DNA of 64,000 bases from Aphrocallistes beatrix (lineage: Eukaryota > Porifera > Hexactinellida > Sceptrulophora > Aphrocallistidae): assembly GCA_963281255.1 (NCBI GenBank), contig OY725488.1:1116001-1180000 (forward strand), in the 5' to 3' direction. Every line of letters starts with the position of its first letter. Within the stretch, counting starts at the first letter, position 1. The notes under the pieces are model-generated. The model ran no database searches. It saw nothing but the letters and a program-made list of their open reading frames with translations, and was not told the DNA's origin. Of this stretch, positions 25,829-42,600 are shown one piece after another. The position numbers and the translations under genes were made by a program.

Positions 25829-26654
25829 CTTCCACACGAATGTTAAAATACTACTAGCGTACTGATGGCAGAGTTAAAATTAGTCCATGCATATTATTGT
25901 CACCATTAGCAGATGTATCAAATTAAATATAATATTTGAGATAAACGCAATTCCTAAAAGGGATATATCCGAATAAACAAGGACCATCGCACGACCATTA
26001 ATAGTCATAACCAGTGCCGGATTTAGGATTGTGGGGGCCCTGTGCGAGTGCGATTGTGGGAGCCCTGGCATCTAAATTTTTTTTAAAAAATGATTATATT
26101 TATTATTATAATTTTATTAAAATTTTAAAATGAAAATGAAAAATGAGATTTGCTGCATACAATATTCATATTAGTGAGAGTATTTCATTAGAAAAACAAG
26201 TACATATAATTTATGTCAATTTGTGGGGGCCCCGAAAATGTGGGGGCCCTGTGCGGCCGCACACTCCGCACACTCCTAAATCCGCTACTGGTCATAACTA
26301 ATACTTAAAGTAGGAACATTTGATAGTTTACAGATTACACGGACATCCCAATGATTAGCTAGATATCTTTTGTGAAAAAAAACCCCGCAATTCTCAATTC
26401 GATCGTGTTTATGATCAAATTCGGAACGTCAAATATATCATATCGAGCTTAACCGATCAATGATTATTGACTCTTAATGCCCCATACAATATTGGCAAAA
26501 ACAAGGCTAACAGTTAGTATGTTCTCGTCACCATCACCTAGCTCAATATCAATTAATTTAATAATTACCTAGAATAGTAGTCTAAAGGGAATTACATTCG
26601 CTAGGAGCTAACTTCTACTCTAACACAACAGTGCTGCCTAGTGAGAGCATGCGC
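25829..26654. other. Spacer between ARL3-like and RPL18
   Basis: Contains one sharply bounded hAT-type element (26012-26290, described separately). The remainder is AT-rich without recognisable features. Confidence 0.7.
26012..26290. mobile_element. hAT-type non-autonomous element, 279 bp, with intact 8-bp duplication
   Basis: Ends CAGTGCCGGATTTAGGA / TCCTAAATCCGCTACTG are inverted repeats. They are flanked by the perfect 8-bp duplication GTCATAAC (26004-26011, 26291-26298). Internal GTGGGGGCCC blocks occur at both ends. The perfect duplication suggests a fairly recent insertion. No transposase remnant. Confidence 0.92.
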
Positions 26655-27221
26655 CTAAGCCTTGTACGCACGACTCTTCCTACGGCCCCGAGCCCGCTCG
26701 AACTTCCGGCCTTTAGAACGGATGTACGGTTTCGAGTGGCTGTGCGGGACTCCGGGCGGAGGCCCGAAATGCTTCACGGCTTCCCTCGCTCTTCTCGGTC
26801 CCTGGAGCAGGATAGTCTGTTGACCTTTTGGCGCCTGAAGAGCCAGCTGATCAAATGTTATCAACTCGCCTCCTGACTTGACGATTCTTTCGCGCGCCTT
26901 CTCGGTGACCCGCAGAGCACACACGCGTAATTTCGGCACCTCAAACAACCGCACATCATTGGTGACACATCCCACCACTACCGCAATCTTGTCCTTACGG
27001 TCCACGGGCCTCATCTGTCTGGCTACTCTGGCGAGAGAAATGGGCGGGCGATTCATGTTACTCATCACGAGACGCTTTAGAATGATTTTGTTGAAACTTG
27101 AGTTAGTTCTCCGGGTCAGGAATTTGTACAGCTTCACCAAGAGATGGAGGTAGACATTGTGAGACTTGGGAGAGCGCCGGACTACTTTACGTTTATGTTT
27201 CTTGTTGATGTCAATGCCCAT
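26655..27221 (-). CDS. RPL18: 60S ribosomal protein L18 (eL18), single exon
   Basis: Structural protein of the large cytosolic ribosomal subunit, 188 residues as in human. Starts [20 protein letters not shown] and ends [15 protein letters not shown]. Diagnostic stretches include [48 protein letters not shown] and [18 protein letters not shown]. Codon choice is markedly GC-richer than in the neighbouring AT-rich genes, as expected for a highly expressed gene. Ribosomal protein genes usually carry several introns in animals; this one has none in the coding region. It could be a retrocopy that replaced the original, but the frame is intact. Confidence 0.97.
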   Translation of the reverse strand: MGIDINKKHKRKVVRRSPKSHNVYLHLLVKLYKFLTRRTNSSFNKIILKRLVMSNMNRPPISLARVARQMRPVDRKDKIAVVVGCVTNDVRLFEVPKLRVCALRVTEKARERIVKSGGELITFDQLALQAPKGQQTILLQGPRRAREAVKHFGPPPGVPHSHSKPYIRSKGRKFERARGRRKSRAYKA

Positions 27222-27312
27222 ATCAACGTATTAGGTTATCTTCTAATTCAATCCTGATCAGATGAAATTATTCTCAAATCTAAATTATAAACACTCGATC
27301 TTTGTTTGTACT

Positions 27313-27800
27313 GGGATACCGACAGTTCGAGACGCGACAGTTTGATACCGACAATTCGAGATGCCGACATTTCGATATGCGACGGTTCGATACGAAACAG
27401 TTCAATACTACATTAAACGAAATGTAAGTGTAATAAGACGAAAAGATAACTCAAATTTAATGATTTTAGCTATTCTAAAGATACGTATCTAGTAATAAGT
27501 TTGGATGTAATGCAAATGAGAATTATATTTGGGTACATAAGTTCGGATCTTTGTTACTAATCTAAATCCAATCCAATATGATGCGCTATACCACGCAAGA
27601 AATCCATGGGTTGACAGCAGTACCTTCAGTAATATTTATCAAGCCCGAGTCTATTTGTCACTGATTTATATGAATTCACATTTTATCAAATTTTGGATAT
27701 TCTCACATCAAACTGTCGACTATCGAACTGTTCCGTATCGAACTGTCGCGTATCGAAAAGTCGGCATCTCGAATTGTCGGTATCAAACTGTCGGTATCCC
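27313..27800. mobile_element. Foldback-type element, 488 bp, with 9-bp target duplication
   Basis: Long inverted ends (about 70-100 bp) begin GGGATACCGACAG and end CTGTCGGTATCCC. The flanks are GTTTGTACT at 27304-27312 and 27801-27809, a perfect 9-bp duplication. The arms themselves consist of degenerate ~15-bp direct repeats (A[C/T]GCGACAGTTTGAT, ACCGACAATTCGAG and similar), the architecture of Drosophila FB elements. The middle is AT-rich and non-coding. Confidence 0.9.
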
Positions 27801-28240
27801 GTTTGTACTGGATGGGCCAAAGGTTCTGCAACAAAGTTTGTTCTCATGTAATTTTATTGACACATACTAGATCTAACATCAGATTCAGATACGTACTTTT
27901 TTCTCTTAAAAACTTTATATATTTAATTATTCCTATATTTATCAACAGAATACTTGATTGGAACTGAGATTCATGGAATTCAGTTCCAAGAAACTCAGTT
28001 TCATGGAACTGAAGTTGACAATTATATTTAAACAAGCGTGCTTCGCTTGCTTTCGCTGCGCGGTTTGCGGACAGTATGTGTCCACAAAGTCGCACCGCGG
28101 GTGAGGGATATCAAAGAAACGGTTGATAGTTTTCTTCGAACTCTCTACTAAAAAACGTCATTATCTACGGTGAATCACGAATTCAGAACTCATTTAATAT
28201 AGCAAATACGATATTCGAAATCTATACACCTGAAACCCCC

Positions 28241-28748
28241 ATATTCATCGTTAGAAGCTAGTCTATTTTGCCTATTTTGAGAATTTGTTTACTTTATGTG
28301 CCTATAGTAAACAAAAATATTATATAGTTATTATATAATTATTATACAATAATTATATAATAATTATATAATAGTAATATAATAATTATATGATTATTAT
28401 ACAATAATTATATAATAGATATTATCTAATAATGGTATAATAATTATATAATTATTATTTAATTATTATACAATAATTATATAAAACTATATTCATCGTT
28501 AGAAGCTAGTCTATTTTGCCTATTTTGAGAATTTGTTTACTTTATGTGCCTATAGTAAACAAAAATATTATATAGTTATTATATAATTATTATACAATAA
28601 TTATATAATAATTATATAATAGTAATATAATAATTATATGATTATTATATGATTATTATACAATAATTATATAATAGATATTATCTAATAATGGTATAAT
28701 AATTATATAATTATTATTTAATTATTATACAATAATTATATAAAACTA
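28241..28748. repeat. 248-bp tandem duplication containing an AT palindromic tract
   Basis: The segment starting ATATTCATCGTTAGAAGC at 28241 is repeated from 28489, with a short extra ATATGATT in the second copy. Each copy ends in a long run of ATAATTATATAATTATTAT that is almost entirely self-complementary. The duplicated part belongs to the dispersed repeat seen at 24250 and 29820. Confidence 0.85.
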
Positions 28749-28749
28749 T

Positions 28750-28970
28750 ATGCTCAAATTATGCTCAAATTATGCTCAAAATATGCTCAAATTATGCTCA
28801 AAATATGCTCAAAATATGCTCAAAATATGCTCAAAATATGCTCAAATTATTAATGACGGGAAATTAACACATTATGTTCAAACTTTTTATGACGGGAAAT
28901 TAACATTATGTTCAAATTATTTATGACGGGAAATTAACATTATGCTCAAATTTTTTTATGACGGGAAATC
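28750..28970. repeat. Two adjacent minisatellites
   Basis: About eleven copies of a 10-bp unit ATGCTCAAA[T/A] run to about 28850. They are followed by three to four copies of a ~35-bp unit, TTTATGACGGGAAATTAACA plus TTATGTTCAAA. The second unit contains the first one's core (ATGTTCAAAT), so one probably grew from the other. Confidence 0.85.
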
Positions 28971-29014
28971 CTTACTATTAAAACTCGATTAATGTTTGTG
29001 TATATATGTATATA

Positions 29015-29329
29015 CAGTTGACTCCGCTTAATAGGGTCACATCGGTCTGAGGACATTTTGACCCGATTAAGCGGAGAACCCTATTAACCGAAAATATTTT
29101 GTATTAGCTTCTATGTGTGATAGCTATTCCGGTCCTGCCAAAAGTGGCCCGATTAAGCGGCTGACCCATTTAAACAGTGGCCCTATTAATAATATCCCTT
29201 GAAAGCATTTGGGATTTTTCTATTTATAGTAGTAACCCCAAACTTGTATGGCTTCCCATTGAAAATGACTTAAACCGGAAATGACGCAACACATTCCTGT
29301 GGCAAGCGTGGGTTAAGCGGAGTCGACTG
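29015..29329. mobile_element. Tigger-like element, 315 bp, the longest family copy here
   Basis: Starts CAGTTGACTCCGCTTAATAGG and ends GCGGAGTCGACTG, flanked by TA. It shares the 'ATTCCGGTCCTGCCAAAAGTGG' core with 38871 and 43802, plus about 140 bp of extra sequence near its right end. It is non-coding. Confidence 0.82.
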
Positions 29330-30300
29330 TATATATATCTCTGTAACGAATTGATTGAAGAAACTGCCGCCAGCCGCGGCGCAAGCAAGTGAAGCGCGCT
29401 TGTTATATCTTATATATTAAAATGTTAGGATTTTGTGTGTGTGTGTGTGTGTGTTTGTCCGAATTGATTGAAGAATTGGGAAGTCATAGAGATGTGAAAA
29501 TTGGCATGTAGGTGTCAAATGATATGACTACGATTAAGTTCTAAGATCTAAGCGAAATGTTCACACCTCTGCAAAAAAAATGGAAAACAATTTTTCGCAC
29601 CTTTTCTATACAAAATAAATGACTACACTATTACAATAGAAACCATTGTACGACACTACAATATATCGTCATTGTTTTCAATACTTCAAAGCCACAACTT
29701 TTGTTTGATGTCTTAAATATATTATAGTGCATGGCAATAAAAAAGATTATGTGCATATTTTCACACCTTTATATACATATTTTCGCACCATTTGACGAAT
29801 TTTGAAAAATGTGCTAGAGACTAGCTTCCAACGGGTGACATGGGGTTTTTAGGGGTGTAGATTTCGAATATCATATTTTCGAGTAAATTTGATAATTAAT
29901 TTGTTTACTTTTGTTTACAATAAATACATAAAGTAAACAAATTACAAAAATAGGCTAGAGACTAGCTTCCAACGGTTGACGGTTTTTAGTACTGTAGATT
30001 TCGAATATTATATTTTCGGATCCATTTGAGAAATTATTCGTTAACCTTTGTTTACAATATTTATATAAAAGAAAACAAATCCCAAATTGGTTAGAATGAG
30101 TAACTCCAGGCGTCTGCAGGGCGACTCTGCGGACACGCAGTGTCCGCAAGCCGCGTAGCGGAAGCAAGCGAAGCGCGCTTGTACTATTACAACCTCCCTT
30201 CGCTTTTTTGCGCTGCGCGGCTTCCGCAAACTGCGTGTCCACTGATTTACCCAGTGAGCGCTTAGGGATATTAGAGAAACAATACGTCACTTTCTTGTTC
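29330..30300. repeat. Dispersed GC-ended repeat units, direct and inverted
   Basis: A short unit (29335-29402) and a long unit (29404 to about 30183) both end GCGAAGCGCGCTTG. The long unit begins TCTTATATATTAAAATGTTAGG followed by a (GT)n run and CCGAATTGATTGAAGAA. From 30184 a unit in the opposite orientation begins, so the two GC-rich ends face each other. The long unit contains the 'CTAGCTTCCAACGG' block twice (29820 and 29950). An inverted relative of the start lies at about 38656-39260. Class unknown. Confidence 0.6.
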
Positions 30301-30655
30301 TCTACTAAGTATGCTGAATTGCCATTTGTCTGCAGTTACTTTAATTAAACCAGAACTGTAGAAGAAAATTTAGGTTCGTGATAAATAGAATTTACTTCGT
30401 ATTAATTAAGTCAACTAGTCCTGAATGTAAGGTCAATTTGAATCCACTGCGAAGGGCCTGCAGCAGCCTAAAACGACAAATCTACCAGGGCCTTGGCTAC
30501 GCCCTTACTTGAGACTTCAGATTTTTCTCTCAAAACTGATAGACTTCTGGTGATAATCCTTCGTTGAAATTATTCTTACTGAATTGTATTTACATTTTTT
30601 TAGTCTACTTTTTTCCGTATCTTATGCATCCTCGATGCTATTAACAATCGTTTCT

Positions 30656-31060
30656 CTACTCTTCCCTAAACTTTTGAATAGCTCTTCTAGCCTCCAATGT
30701 TTTCTCATACCTTTCCTGTATCCTGACAATCTCTGCTAACAGAATCTGTTTCCTCTTACTCACTCCCCTTTCTATCTCCTCCAATCTACGCAACCAACAG
30801 AGAGAATAAACAAGTTATCTCGTATCTTGCTATCAGTTGGTCGAGTTATGTCATTATGATTTATTATTATTCTCTTACATTTTAAGTCTATCATAAATTG
30901 ATATTCTGTTATTACAGTAATCACAAATGTATATCAAGTTTTCCGAGTCAAAATCTAATCCATGTGGATCGTTGAATTCGGTGTCTATACTTCCCAACTT
31001 CGACTTGTTTCTGGAATGTTCCATCACATTTTAATTTGGATAGTTTGATACTCTGCTAAT
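30656..31060 (-). pseudogene. Degraded fragments of a TRIM/NHL-like gene
   Basis: Two minus-strand coding-like segments are visible. At about 31050-30890 one frame reads GSIDTEFNDPHGLDFDSE then NLIYICDYCNNRISIYDR, an NHL beta-propeller repeat (F-x-x-P-H-G-L-x-x-D ... I-Y-I-C-D ... N-N-R-I), but the matching upstream part (KCDGTFQKQ) is in another frame. At 30785-30656, after a plausible acceptor, a frame of 43 residues reads LEEIERGVSKRKQILLAEIV then RIQERYEKTLEARRAIQKF and stops; this is coiled-coil-like. NHL and coiled coil occur together in TRIM proteins, but here the order is reversed and frames are broken. Probably a relic; a short real 3' exon of an unknown gene is the alternative. Confidence 0.45.
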
Positions 31061-31089
31061 CTATAACAAAGATAGAATAATCTCTTTAA

Positions 31090-31190
31090 CTGTAGAATGC
31101 CCAGCATTTATATGGCTTCAGTGCCATAGCAAATGGCTGGGAGACATCCGCGATATCGGGGACACTGTGTCCCCTCTGGGCATTCTACGG
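31090..31190. mobile_element. piggyBac-type miniature element, 101 bp
   Basis: Inverted ends CTGTAGAATGCCCAG / CTGGGCATTCTACGG lie directly between TTAA tetranucleotides (31086-31089, 31191-31194), the invariant piggyBac target. An internal palindrome 'CGCGATATCGGGGACACTGTGTCCCC' is shared with the copy at 37663. Confidence 0.88.
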
Positions 31191-31843
31191 TTAAAGATAT
31201 TCACTCCTACAGGAATGTTGAACACACTCTAGGTTCAGATCTACAAGACAACGAACTGTCTCACTATTACAGATCTGAAGGCTGTATCCCAGACGGGAAA
31301 ATAGTTAGTGTGTCTTCTCTGGTGTTTATTAATTAATTAACATATGAAATTCAGTTAAAATAATTAAAAGGAAGGATTGTTAATAATTATCACCAGAAGA
31401 TACACTATCTATGTTCCCGTTGCCCCTCCGTCCCCCTCCCCCGTCCCCTGATGCGAGTGAGTCCGGGTTTGACATCAGGAAAATCTGGCAACCCTAAAGA
31501 GTACAAATAATTAATAAAGCCTCACTCGGATTCCCCCCTAAAGGTTCCCTAAAATTAATCGGCCCAACTACTATTGGTCGAGGATACGGTATTAGGTGAG
31601 AATGACGGAATACACAGCGAGTCATTTGAATTACTTCACTGGACACCGACACTACCCTGCTAGTCTAGGGAATTGAGTACAGGCCTCTCAACCTGTAATT
31701 TAAATAAATCCTGAGATATGGTAAAATAGTACTACGGACAGTGGTTCTAAATCGTGAGACACACAGCGAGATTATGAGAGTTGAGAGACCTGTGAATATT
31801 CTACCATGTCCAGCATAAGATGGTAATACTATATTGTTGCTAG

Positions 31844-37071
<5,228 letters not shown>

Positions 37072-37193
37072 TGTGATCAACTTGCTATGGTTAAACTTTA
37101 TAACTTGTTTGTCATTTTTTCTGTCCAAATTAATATAATGATTGCAAATGTAATGGGCTTTTAATTGTAACAACGCGCTTCGTGCACTTGCGT

Positions 37194-37605
37194 CAGGGAT
37201 TCCAGAACTGGCAAAAAAAGTTGTGCGGATTTTCTTTCGCTAACCGTTTACTTGCTACTTTATTTTTTCCTCCAATTTAGATTTAGTTTTATTCACACTA
37301 CTTTTTTTTTACATGCTACTTATTTTTCCCGGCATTTAGTTGGCGTGAGGAGAAGAAATTATTGATCGTGCACTATAAAACCGAAACGAGTCTTCATCGA
37401 GCGATTTGCAGAAATATTTGAGCATTTCAGAATCAGAATTTTCTTAATTTAAACATGTCAGTTTCATCAGGGTATCCGGGAAATTTACTTGCTACTTTAT
37501 TTTACTCGCCATCCAGAATATTTACTTACTACCTTTTATTTTCCTCCAAAAAAATAAAAAGGTAGTAAGTAGCAAGTGAAAAAAAAAGTAGCAAGTAAAT
37601 CCCTG
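37194..37605. mobile_element. hAT-type non-autonomous element, 412 bp, perfect 8-bp duplication
   Basis: Ends CAGGGATT / AATCCCTG, with subterminal TTTACTTGCTACTTTATTTT in both arms. The flanks ACTTGCGT at 37186-37193 and 37606-37613 match exactly. It is inserted into the GC-rich end of the dispersed repeat ('AACGCGCTTCGTGC|..|AGCGCGGCTAGC'), so it is younger than that repeat. Confidence 0.92.
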
Positions 37606-37662
37606 ACTTGCGTAGCGCGGCTAGCGAATACTTCGTGTTCAGAGTCAAAAATTATCAATTTA

Positions 37663-37766
37663 ACTGTAGAATGCCCAGCATTTATATGGCTTCAGTGCCA
37701 TATAAAATGGCTGGGAGACATCCGCGATATCGGGGACACTGTGTCCCCCCAGTGGGCATTCTACGG
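37663..37766. mobile_element. piggyBac-type miniature element, second copy, 104 bp
   Basis: Same ends and core as the 31090 copy, between TTAA at 37659-37662 and 37767-37770. The two differ at a handful of positions and by a 3-bp length change. Confidence 0.88.
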
Positions 37767-37864
37767 TTAAGATTGAAAACTTTTATTCGGAATCTACATC
37801 CTTAAAAACCCCAGGTCAACAGTTGATTCGAAAATACGATATTCGGAATCTACCCCCCTAAAAG

Positions 37865-38135
37865 CACTATTTTATAATAATTATATGATTATTGTATAAT
37901 AATTATATAATTATTATATAATAATTATATAATAATTATATAATAATTATATAATTATTATATAATTATTATATAATAATTATATAATAATTATATAATA
38001 ATTATATAATTATTATATAATTATTATATAATTATTATATAATAATTATATAATAATTGTATAATAATAATATAATAATTATATAATTATTATATAATTA
38101 TTATATAATTATATTATAATTATTATATAATTATT
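37865..38135. repeat. Self-complementary AT tract
   Basis: About 270 bp made of ATAATTATATAA and TTATTATATAAT units in shifting orientation, able to fold into many cruciforms. The same tract type ends each copy of the 28241 duplication. It is attached to the dispersed repeat ('TGTAAACAAAAGTAAACAAAT'). Confidence 0.85.
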
Positions 38136-38181
38136 GTTTATGTAACTATTGTAAACAAAAGTAAACAAATAATTTATCATA

Positions 38182-38655
38182 CACTCCCTGGACAAAAGTA
38201 TTCGTGCACCTCAATATTTTCCATCCATATTCTTTTAATACTAATCCATTTGTCAAGTCAATAACATTTAATCAGTAACAGATACGGTAAATCTGGCTTA
38301 AAATTCGTTTCCTTCACATTCAAATTACTCACTTTATATGCATTCAACTTAATTATTCTCTTTCAAGATTAAGTATTATCGGTATTTGCTACCATACGGC
38401 ACATATCACGAGTTATCACCATTGTATATGATGACATTAGTTGTACTAGGTAGCACAGTTCGAAAATGTACAACCTTGTGGGAGAGTAATCGAGTGTAAA
38501 GATCATGTGAGTAATTCGAATGTGGAGAATTCAAATCTGAAGTTAAATTAGCATATCTCTTACAAGTTAAATGCCCTTGACTAGATAAATAGCTAGTATT
38601 ATAACTATTTGTATGCTAAATTTTGAGATGTACGAATAGTTTTGTCCATACAGTG
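38182..38655. mobile_element. Tc1-type non-autonomous element, 474 bp
   Basis: Ends CACTCCCTGGACAAAAGTATT and AATAGTTTTGTCCATACAGTG are inverted, TA on each side. The middle is non-coding. Tc1 ends of the pattern CAnT..CTGGnCAAAAGTATT are common. Confidence 0.82.
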
Positions 38656-39260
38656 TATAGCTTACAAAATATGATATTCGAAATATACACCCCTAAAACA
38701 TCCATATTAATTAACCGTTGGAGGCTAGTCTCTAGCATATTTTTTAAAATTCGTCAAATGGTGTGAAAATATACACATAACCTTTTTATTGCTATACATA
38801 AAATTACTATATTTATATAAGTTATCACTTTGAAGTATTCATAACAATGACAGTCTATTGTCGTCATATACAGTCGACTCCGCTTAATAGGGTCACTGTT
38901 TAATCGGGCCACTTTTGGCAGGACCGGAATAGCTCTCACACATAGAAGCTAATGCAAAATATTTTCGGTTAATAGGGTTCTCCGCTTAATCGGGGAAAAT
39001 GTTCTCTGACCGATGTGACCCTATTAAGCGGAGTCGATTGTATATATAATGATTTCTATTTTGAGAGTGAAGCAATATATATTGTATAGAAAAGGCGTGA
39101 AAAATTGGTTCCTATTTTTTTGCAGAGGTGTGAAAAATTTCACTTAAATCTTCGAACTGATCATATACTCATCATTTGACACATATATGCCAATTTTCAT
39201 ATCTCTACGACTTGCCAATTCTTCTCTCAATTCAGACAAAAACAAAAAAAACTAAAAACA
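38656..39260 (-). repeat. Inverted copy of the dispersed repeat with a Tigger-like insertion
   Basis: Read on the minus strand this repeats the 29450-29830 unit ('GAATTGAGAGAAGAATTGG', '(CACACCTCTGCAAAAAAA)', 'GACTAGCCTCCAACGG'). The Tigger-like element at 38871-39040 (CAGTCGACTCCGCTTAATAGG ... CCTATTAAGCGGAGTCGATTG, TA flanks) is nested inside it. Confidence 0.7.
38871..39040. mobile_element. Tigger-like miniature element, 170 bp
   Basis: Near-perfect inverted ends CAGTCGACTCCGCTTAATAGG / CCTATTAAGCGGAGTCGATTG between TA dinucleotides, inside the dispersed repeat. Shares its core with 29015 and 43802. Confidence 0.88.
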
Positions 39261-39676
39261 AATTTTATTTCTTATCCAGAAACATGTCTCAACGGAATGG
39301 TATGTATCCATAATATTTTCTAAGAGGAAGAAACGATGTAGAAATATCGTTTGTTCCTTTGGAAGTAGAACAAGGTAGATGATGCTATATTATCAATATA
39401 CAGCCATATACATTTAAAATAACAAAGTACATACAAAATTACCAAATATACAATGAAATGTATTATGATATACTGATATGGTATGGAATGTGTCATGTGT
39501 ATTTTCTTACAAAATTGTACAAAAGTGAAGAAATATATAACATTTACAAAGTACTTCATGCAGAGCTATTCCCTTTATTTGAATTTGAAAAGTTAAAAGG
39601 CTTGCTAAATCCATCAGTTTAGAAAAAGGAGGAGTAAAGCTTGAAAAAGATAGTAAAAATATCGTGATAGTGTCCG

Positions 39677-42600
39677 TTATAGACTCAGTTTGCCCCCTTG
39701 GTTCGAGTTGGAAATGTCGATGCCATTCAATTTTCTTGAGCATCGGTTTAGTAAGCAGAACATCAATCCCCCGCACGTGTAGACCACCGGCATCATTGCA
39801 AAGAAAAGAACGAACAACGGCCAGACCGTGAAGGCTAATTAGAGAGTTGATTATAGAAGTAGTTATGACTCATGAGTATGTGACAATTACATAGCGAATT
39901 TATATAAACTTTGTAGTTCTAATCTTACCTGATTGTACAAAGTCACATCTAGTTGAAGGAGTCGTTATCTCTGTCCCGGATGAACAGTTATCGCAAGATA
40001 CAGAATAATTGGTGCTGATTGAGGGAGCTGTGGTGGTACTAACGGGTTGGTTGTACGTGTTGAATACCAGCATTCCTGTGGACACGTGAGGAGATCCGTA
40101 GAGGTTGGGGTAAACGTTAATCAAGTTGTCTTTTTCGTGTTTAGGCAATTTGCATAGAGAAGTGAGGTTCTTACACTATATTCATATGTATTGTACAGTT
40201 TACGATTATATTTAAAACTCAATCGAATTACTTAGTACGTATATACAATTCATTAGTTTACTATACCATCGGGTATCCTGTGTTTCCACTGGCACTCTCT
40301 CCGTTGGGTGGGGTGGACTGGCATAGACTAGGTTGACAGTGCAGGTATGAATTGTCTAGCAAGATAGCTTTCCTAGAATCAACCAGGAACGGTTCGAGAG
40401 AGTTGATTAGTGACAGCTCTAGAGCAAGCTCCTCAGTGAGATAAGAATTTATAGATCTGGCCGTTATCTCGAAGAGGCGCCCTTCTCTTGTAGGACAGCT
40501 ATTGGAAATGATATTTTATGTACTTACTGCTGGCAGATACGTAGAATGAAGAAAAGCCATACCTTGTTTTGATTATTTGCATAATTGCATGCTGAAAGCC
40601 AATTGATTCTCGTGGGCTGGAGCTAGAGGTGATGTAGCATGAGAGGAAGAAAGGCTGCATACCAGGAGGCACTGGAGATAATAAATCACTGTAATATTAG
40701 TATTAAAACCAGCCTGGGAAATATTTACAAGGCCATCAGCCCGAGTTTTAGTAAATCCACGGTTGCTCACTATGTCCCTCACTTTATTTTGCTGCCGACG
40801 GACTTGTTTTGATATTATAGGAACTCACCATCGCCAATCTTAACACTTGTACTGATAGATGCACCACTCCCAATGTAGGTAGGGTAGCTAGTAACTGGAA
40901 TGTTGTTGTTTATTACTTGTATCGAAAATTTACTAGGAGGTAGGAACGTGGGGGGATCAGGTGTGCTAGTACAACTCAACACTCCGACACTCCCGAGGAA
41001 TCCCTGGAGGGTTCTTGCTCGTAGCGTTGGAGATTCTGGAAGTGACCTAATAATAGTATGAAAATGATATAATCATATTAGTGTGTTGAGTCAGTACAAT
41101 CGTGTTGTAACGCTACATTACCTTCTCTCTAAAGGCGGCAGACTATCTGATGAAGATATCGTTTCGAGTCTCACCTAATGGAAATATACGTACTCAGGTA
41201 GCAATTCAAATATACATCCAAAATCTATTAAGATTAGCAATCACTCCTATGTAGGATCTCATGTCCAATTACTCGGGTTTAATTAACAAGAGTTCAGCTG
41301 GTTTATCTAATTATGAGGATTAGATAATATCGAACCTCAGTTGAATACTCCCTGATCTGTTGCTGATTGCTGTTGCCTCTAATTTCGTGGCAATTCCACA
41401 GCGGATTGGTGAGGTTGTTGGAAGCACGTAGAGTACAAGGCAAGCGATATCTAAAGCATTAATAAGGATTGTTTAATCGCTAACTGCTCAAGTTCTTATC
41501 ACAAAAGTGAGTAAAATACCGACAGTTTGTAAGTGTATGACAAAGTATTAAATTAATAAGGGAAATTGAAGTAGTGAAATTTCATAGTAATGTCATTATC
41601 AATCTTATTAAGCTCAAACGTTGACATTGATAAGTAATTTGAATAATTCGATTTGTGAATACCAAAGTCGGTCAGGTCGATTAAAACAAGTCTTTGCGAC
41701 GGGCGGCAAGTCATAGACTGAACAACTTTAAATTTATTAATCAGAATCCTTATTAGCTATGATTTAATGGATCTCGCTCCATCTAGAATGAATTGGTAAT
41801 TAGCATTTAAATAAAAATTATAATCATTATGGATTAGCATGCCGAAACTCACCCATCAGAATTTCTACATGAGGTGTAATTAGAAATTCCTAGCTGATAG
41901 GAATATACGGCCAGAATATCGGTAGCAGATTTCTTTAAGCAAAACATGTACGAGTCTGAAGTACAATGCTCAAACACGATCGTGTCCATCAGGAACTGGT
42001 GAAAGGTGTAGTTCGTCTCAGTCATTGAATCTATGGAGAAAGTATATTTCAGTTTTTTCAAAAAAGAAATTTTAAATTATAAGGAACAAGAATATTCATC
42101 TTGATGAGGTCAAGAGGAACTTAGCTATCAACTTAGTACGCACCAATGAAATCAATAGTAATTTCATCAGGCACCTCTGCGTTGAGAAACAAATTGACAT
42201 GATCGTAGGCTGCCTTGAGTTGTTCTAACAGAGTGTCGGGGTTGTTGGAGAACTGAGAACCTGCAAGCGTGGTCATGTGCTCCAGTGGGTCAGAGATAAT
42301 TTTTGCTTCAGAATGATCGCTTATCTAAAATCAATTGATAGACTGTCAATAGATTTTACAAGGTTGCGACGAAAATCTCAAAATTCTCCCCCTTTTCTGC
42401 AATGTAATAATACGCCCTGGCATAACATGCAGTTACCTTAATGTTGAGATAGAGGTCTTGAAATCCTATTTGATAAATATTCCAAATGATGGAGCCAGTA
42501 GAGAGAAGTACGAGGTCAATTCTCTGATTCGGAATCTGATTGGCGATAAGATAGAAATCCACTTCTGGCTTGGCATTAGCAAAACCAAAAGGATTGGAAC

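Larger units (their letters stand above)
27222..31843. other. Repeat-dense intergenic region between RPL18 and the DDX5/17-like gene
   Basis: In order it holds a foldback element (27313-27800), a dispersed GC-rich repeat end (about 28020-28100), a 248-bp tandem duplication, two minisatellites, a Tigger-like element, dispersed repeat units to about 30300, a TRIM/NHL-like gene relic and a piggyBac-like miniature element (31090-31190). From 31200 to 31843 I see no bounded element; the helicase promoter must lie there. Confidence 0.7.

Noticed and set aside
27655-27870. Frame with repeated TVPYRTVAYRK
   Set aside because: Translation of the right arm of the foldback element's 15-bp repeats.
29404-30183. 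Helitron assignment of the dispersed repeat
   Set aside because: A TC start and a 3' hairpin are suggestive, but copies do not share a CTRR end or an A/T insertion site, so the class was left open.
31133-31336. Plus-strand 67-codon frame
   Set aside because: Starts inside the piggyBac-type element (the same peptide MAGRHPRYRGHCVP appears at the other copy) and has no domain.
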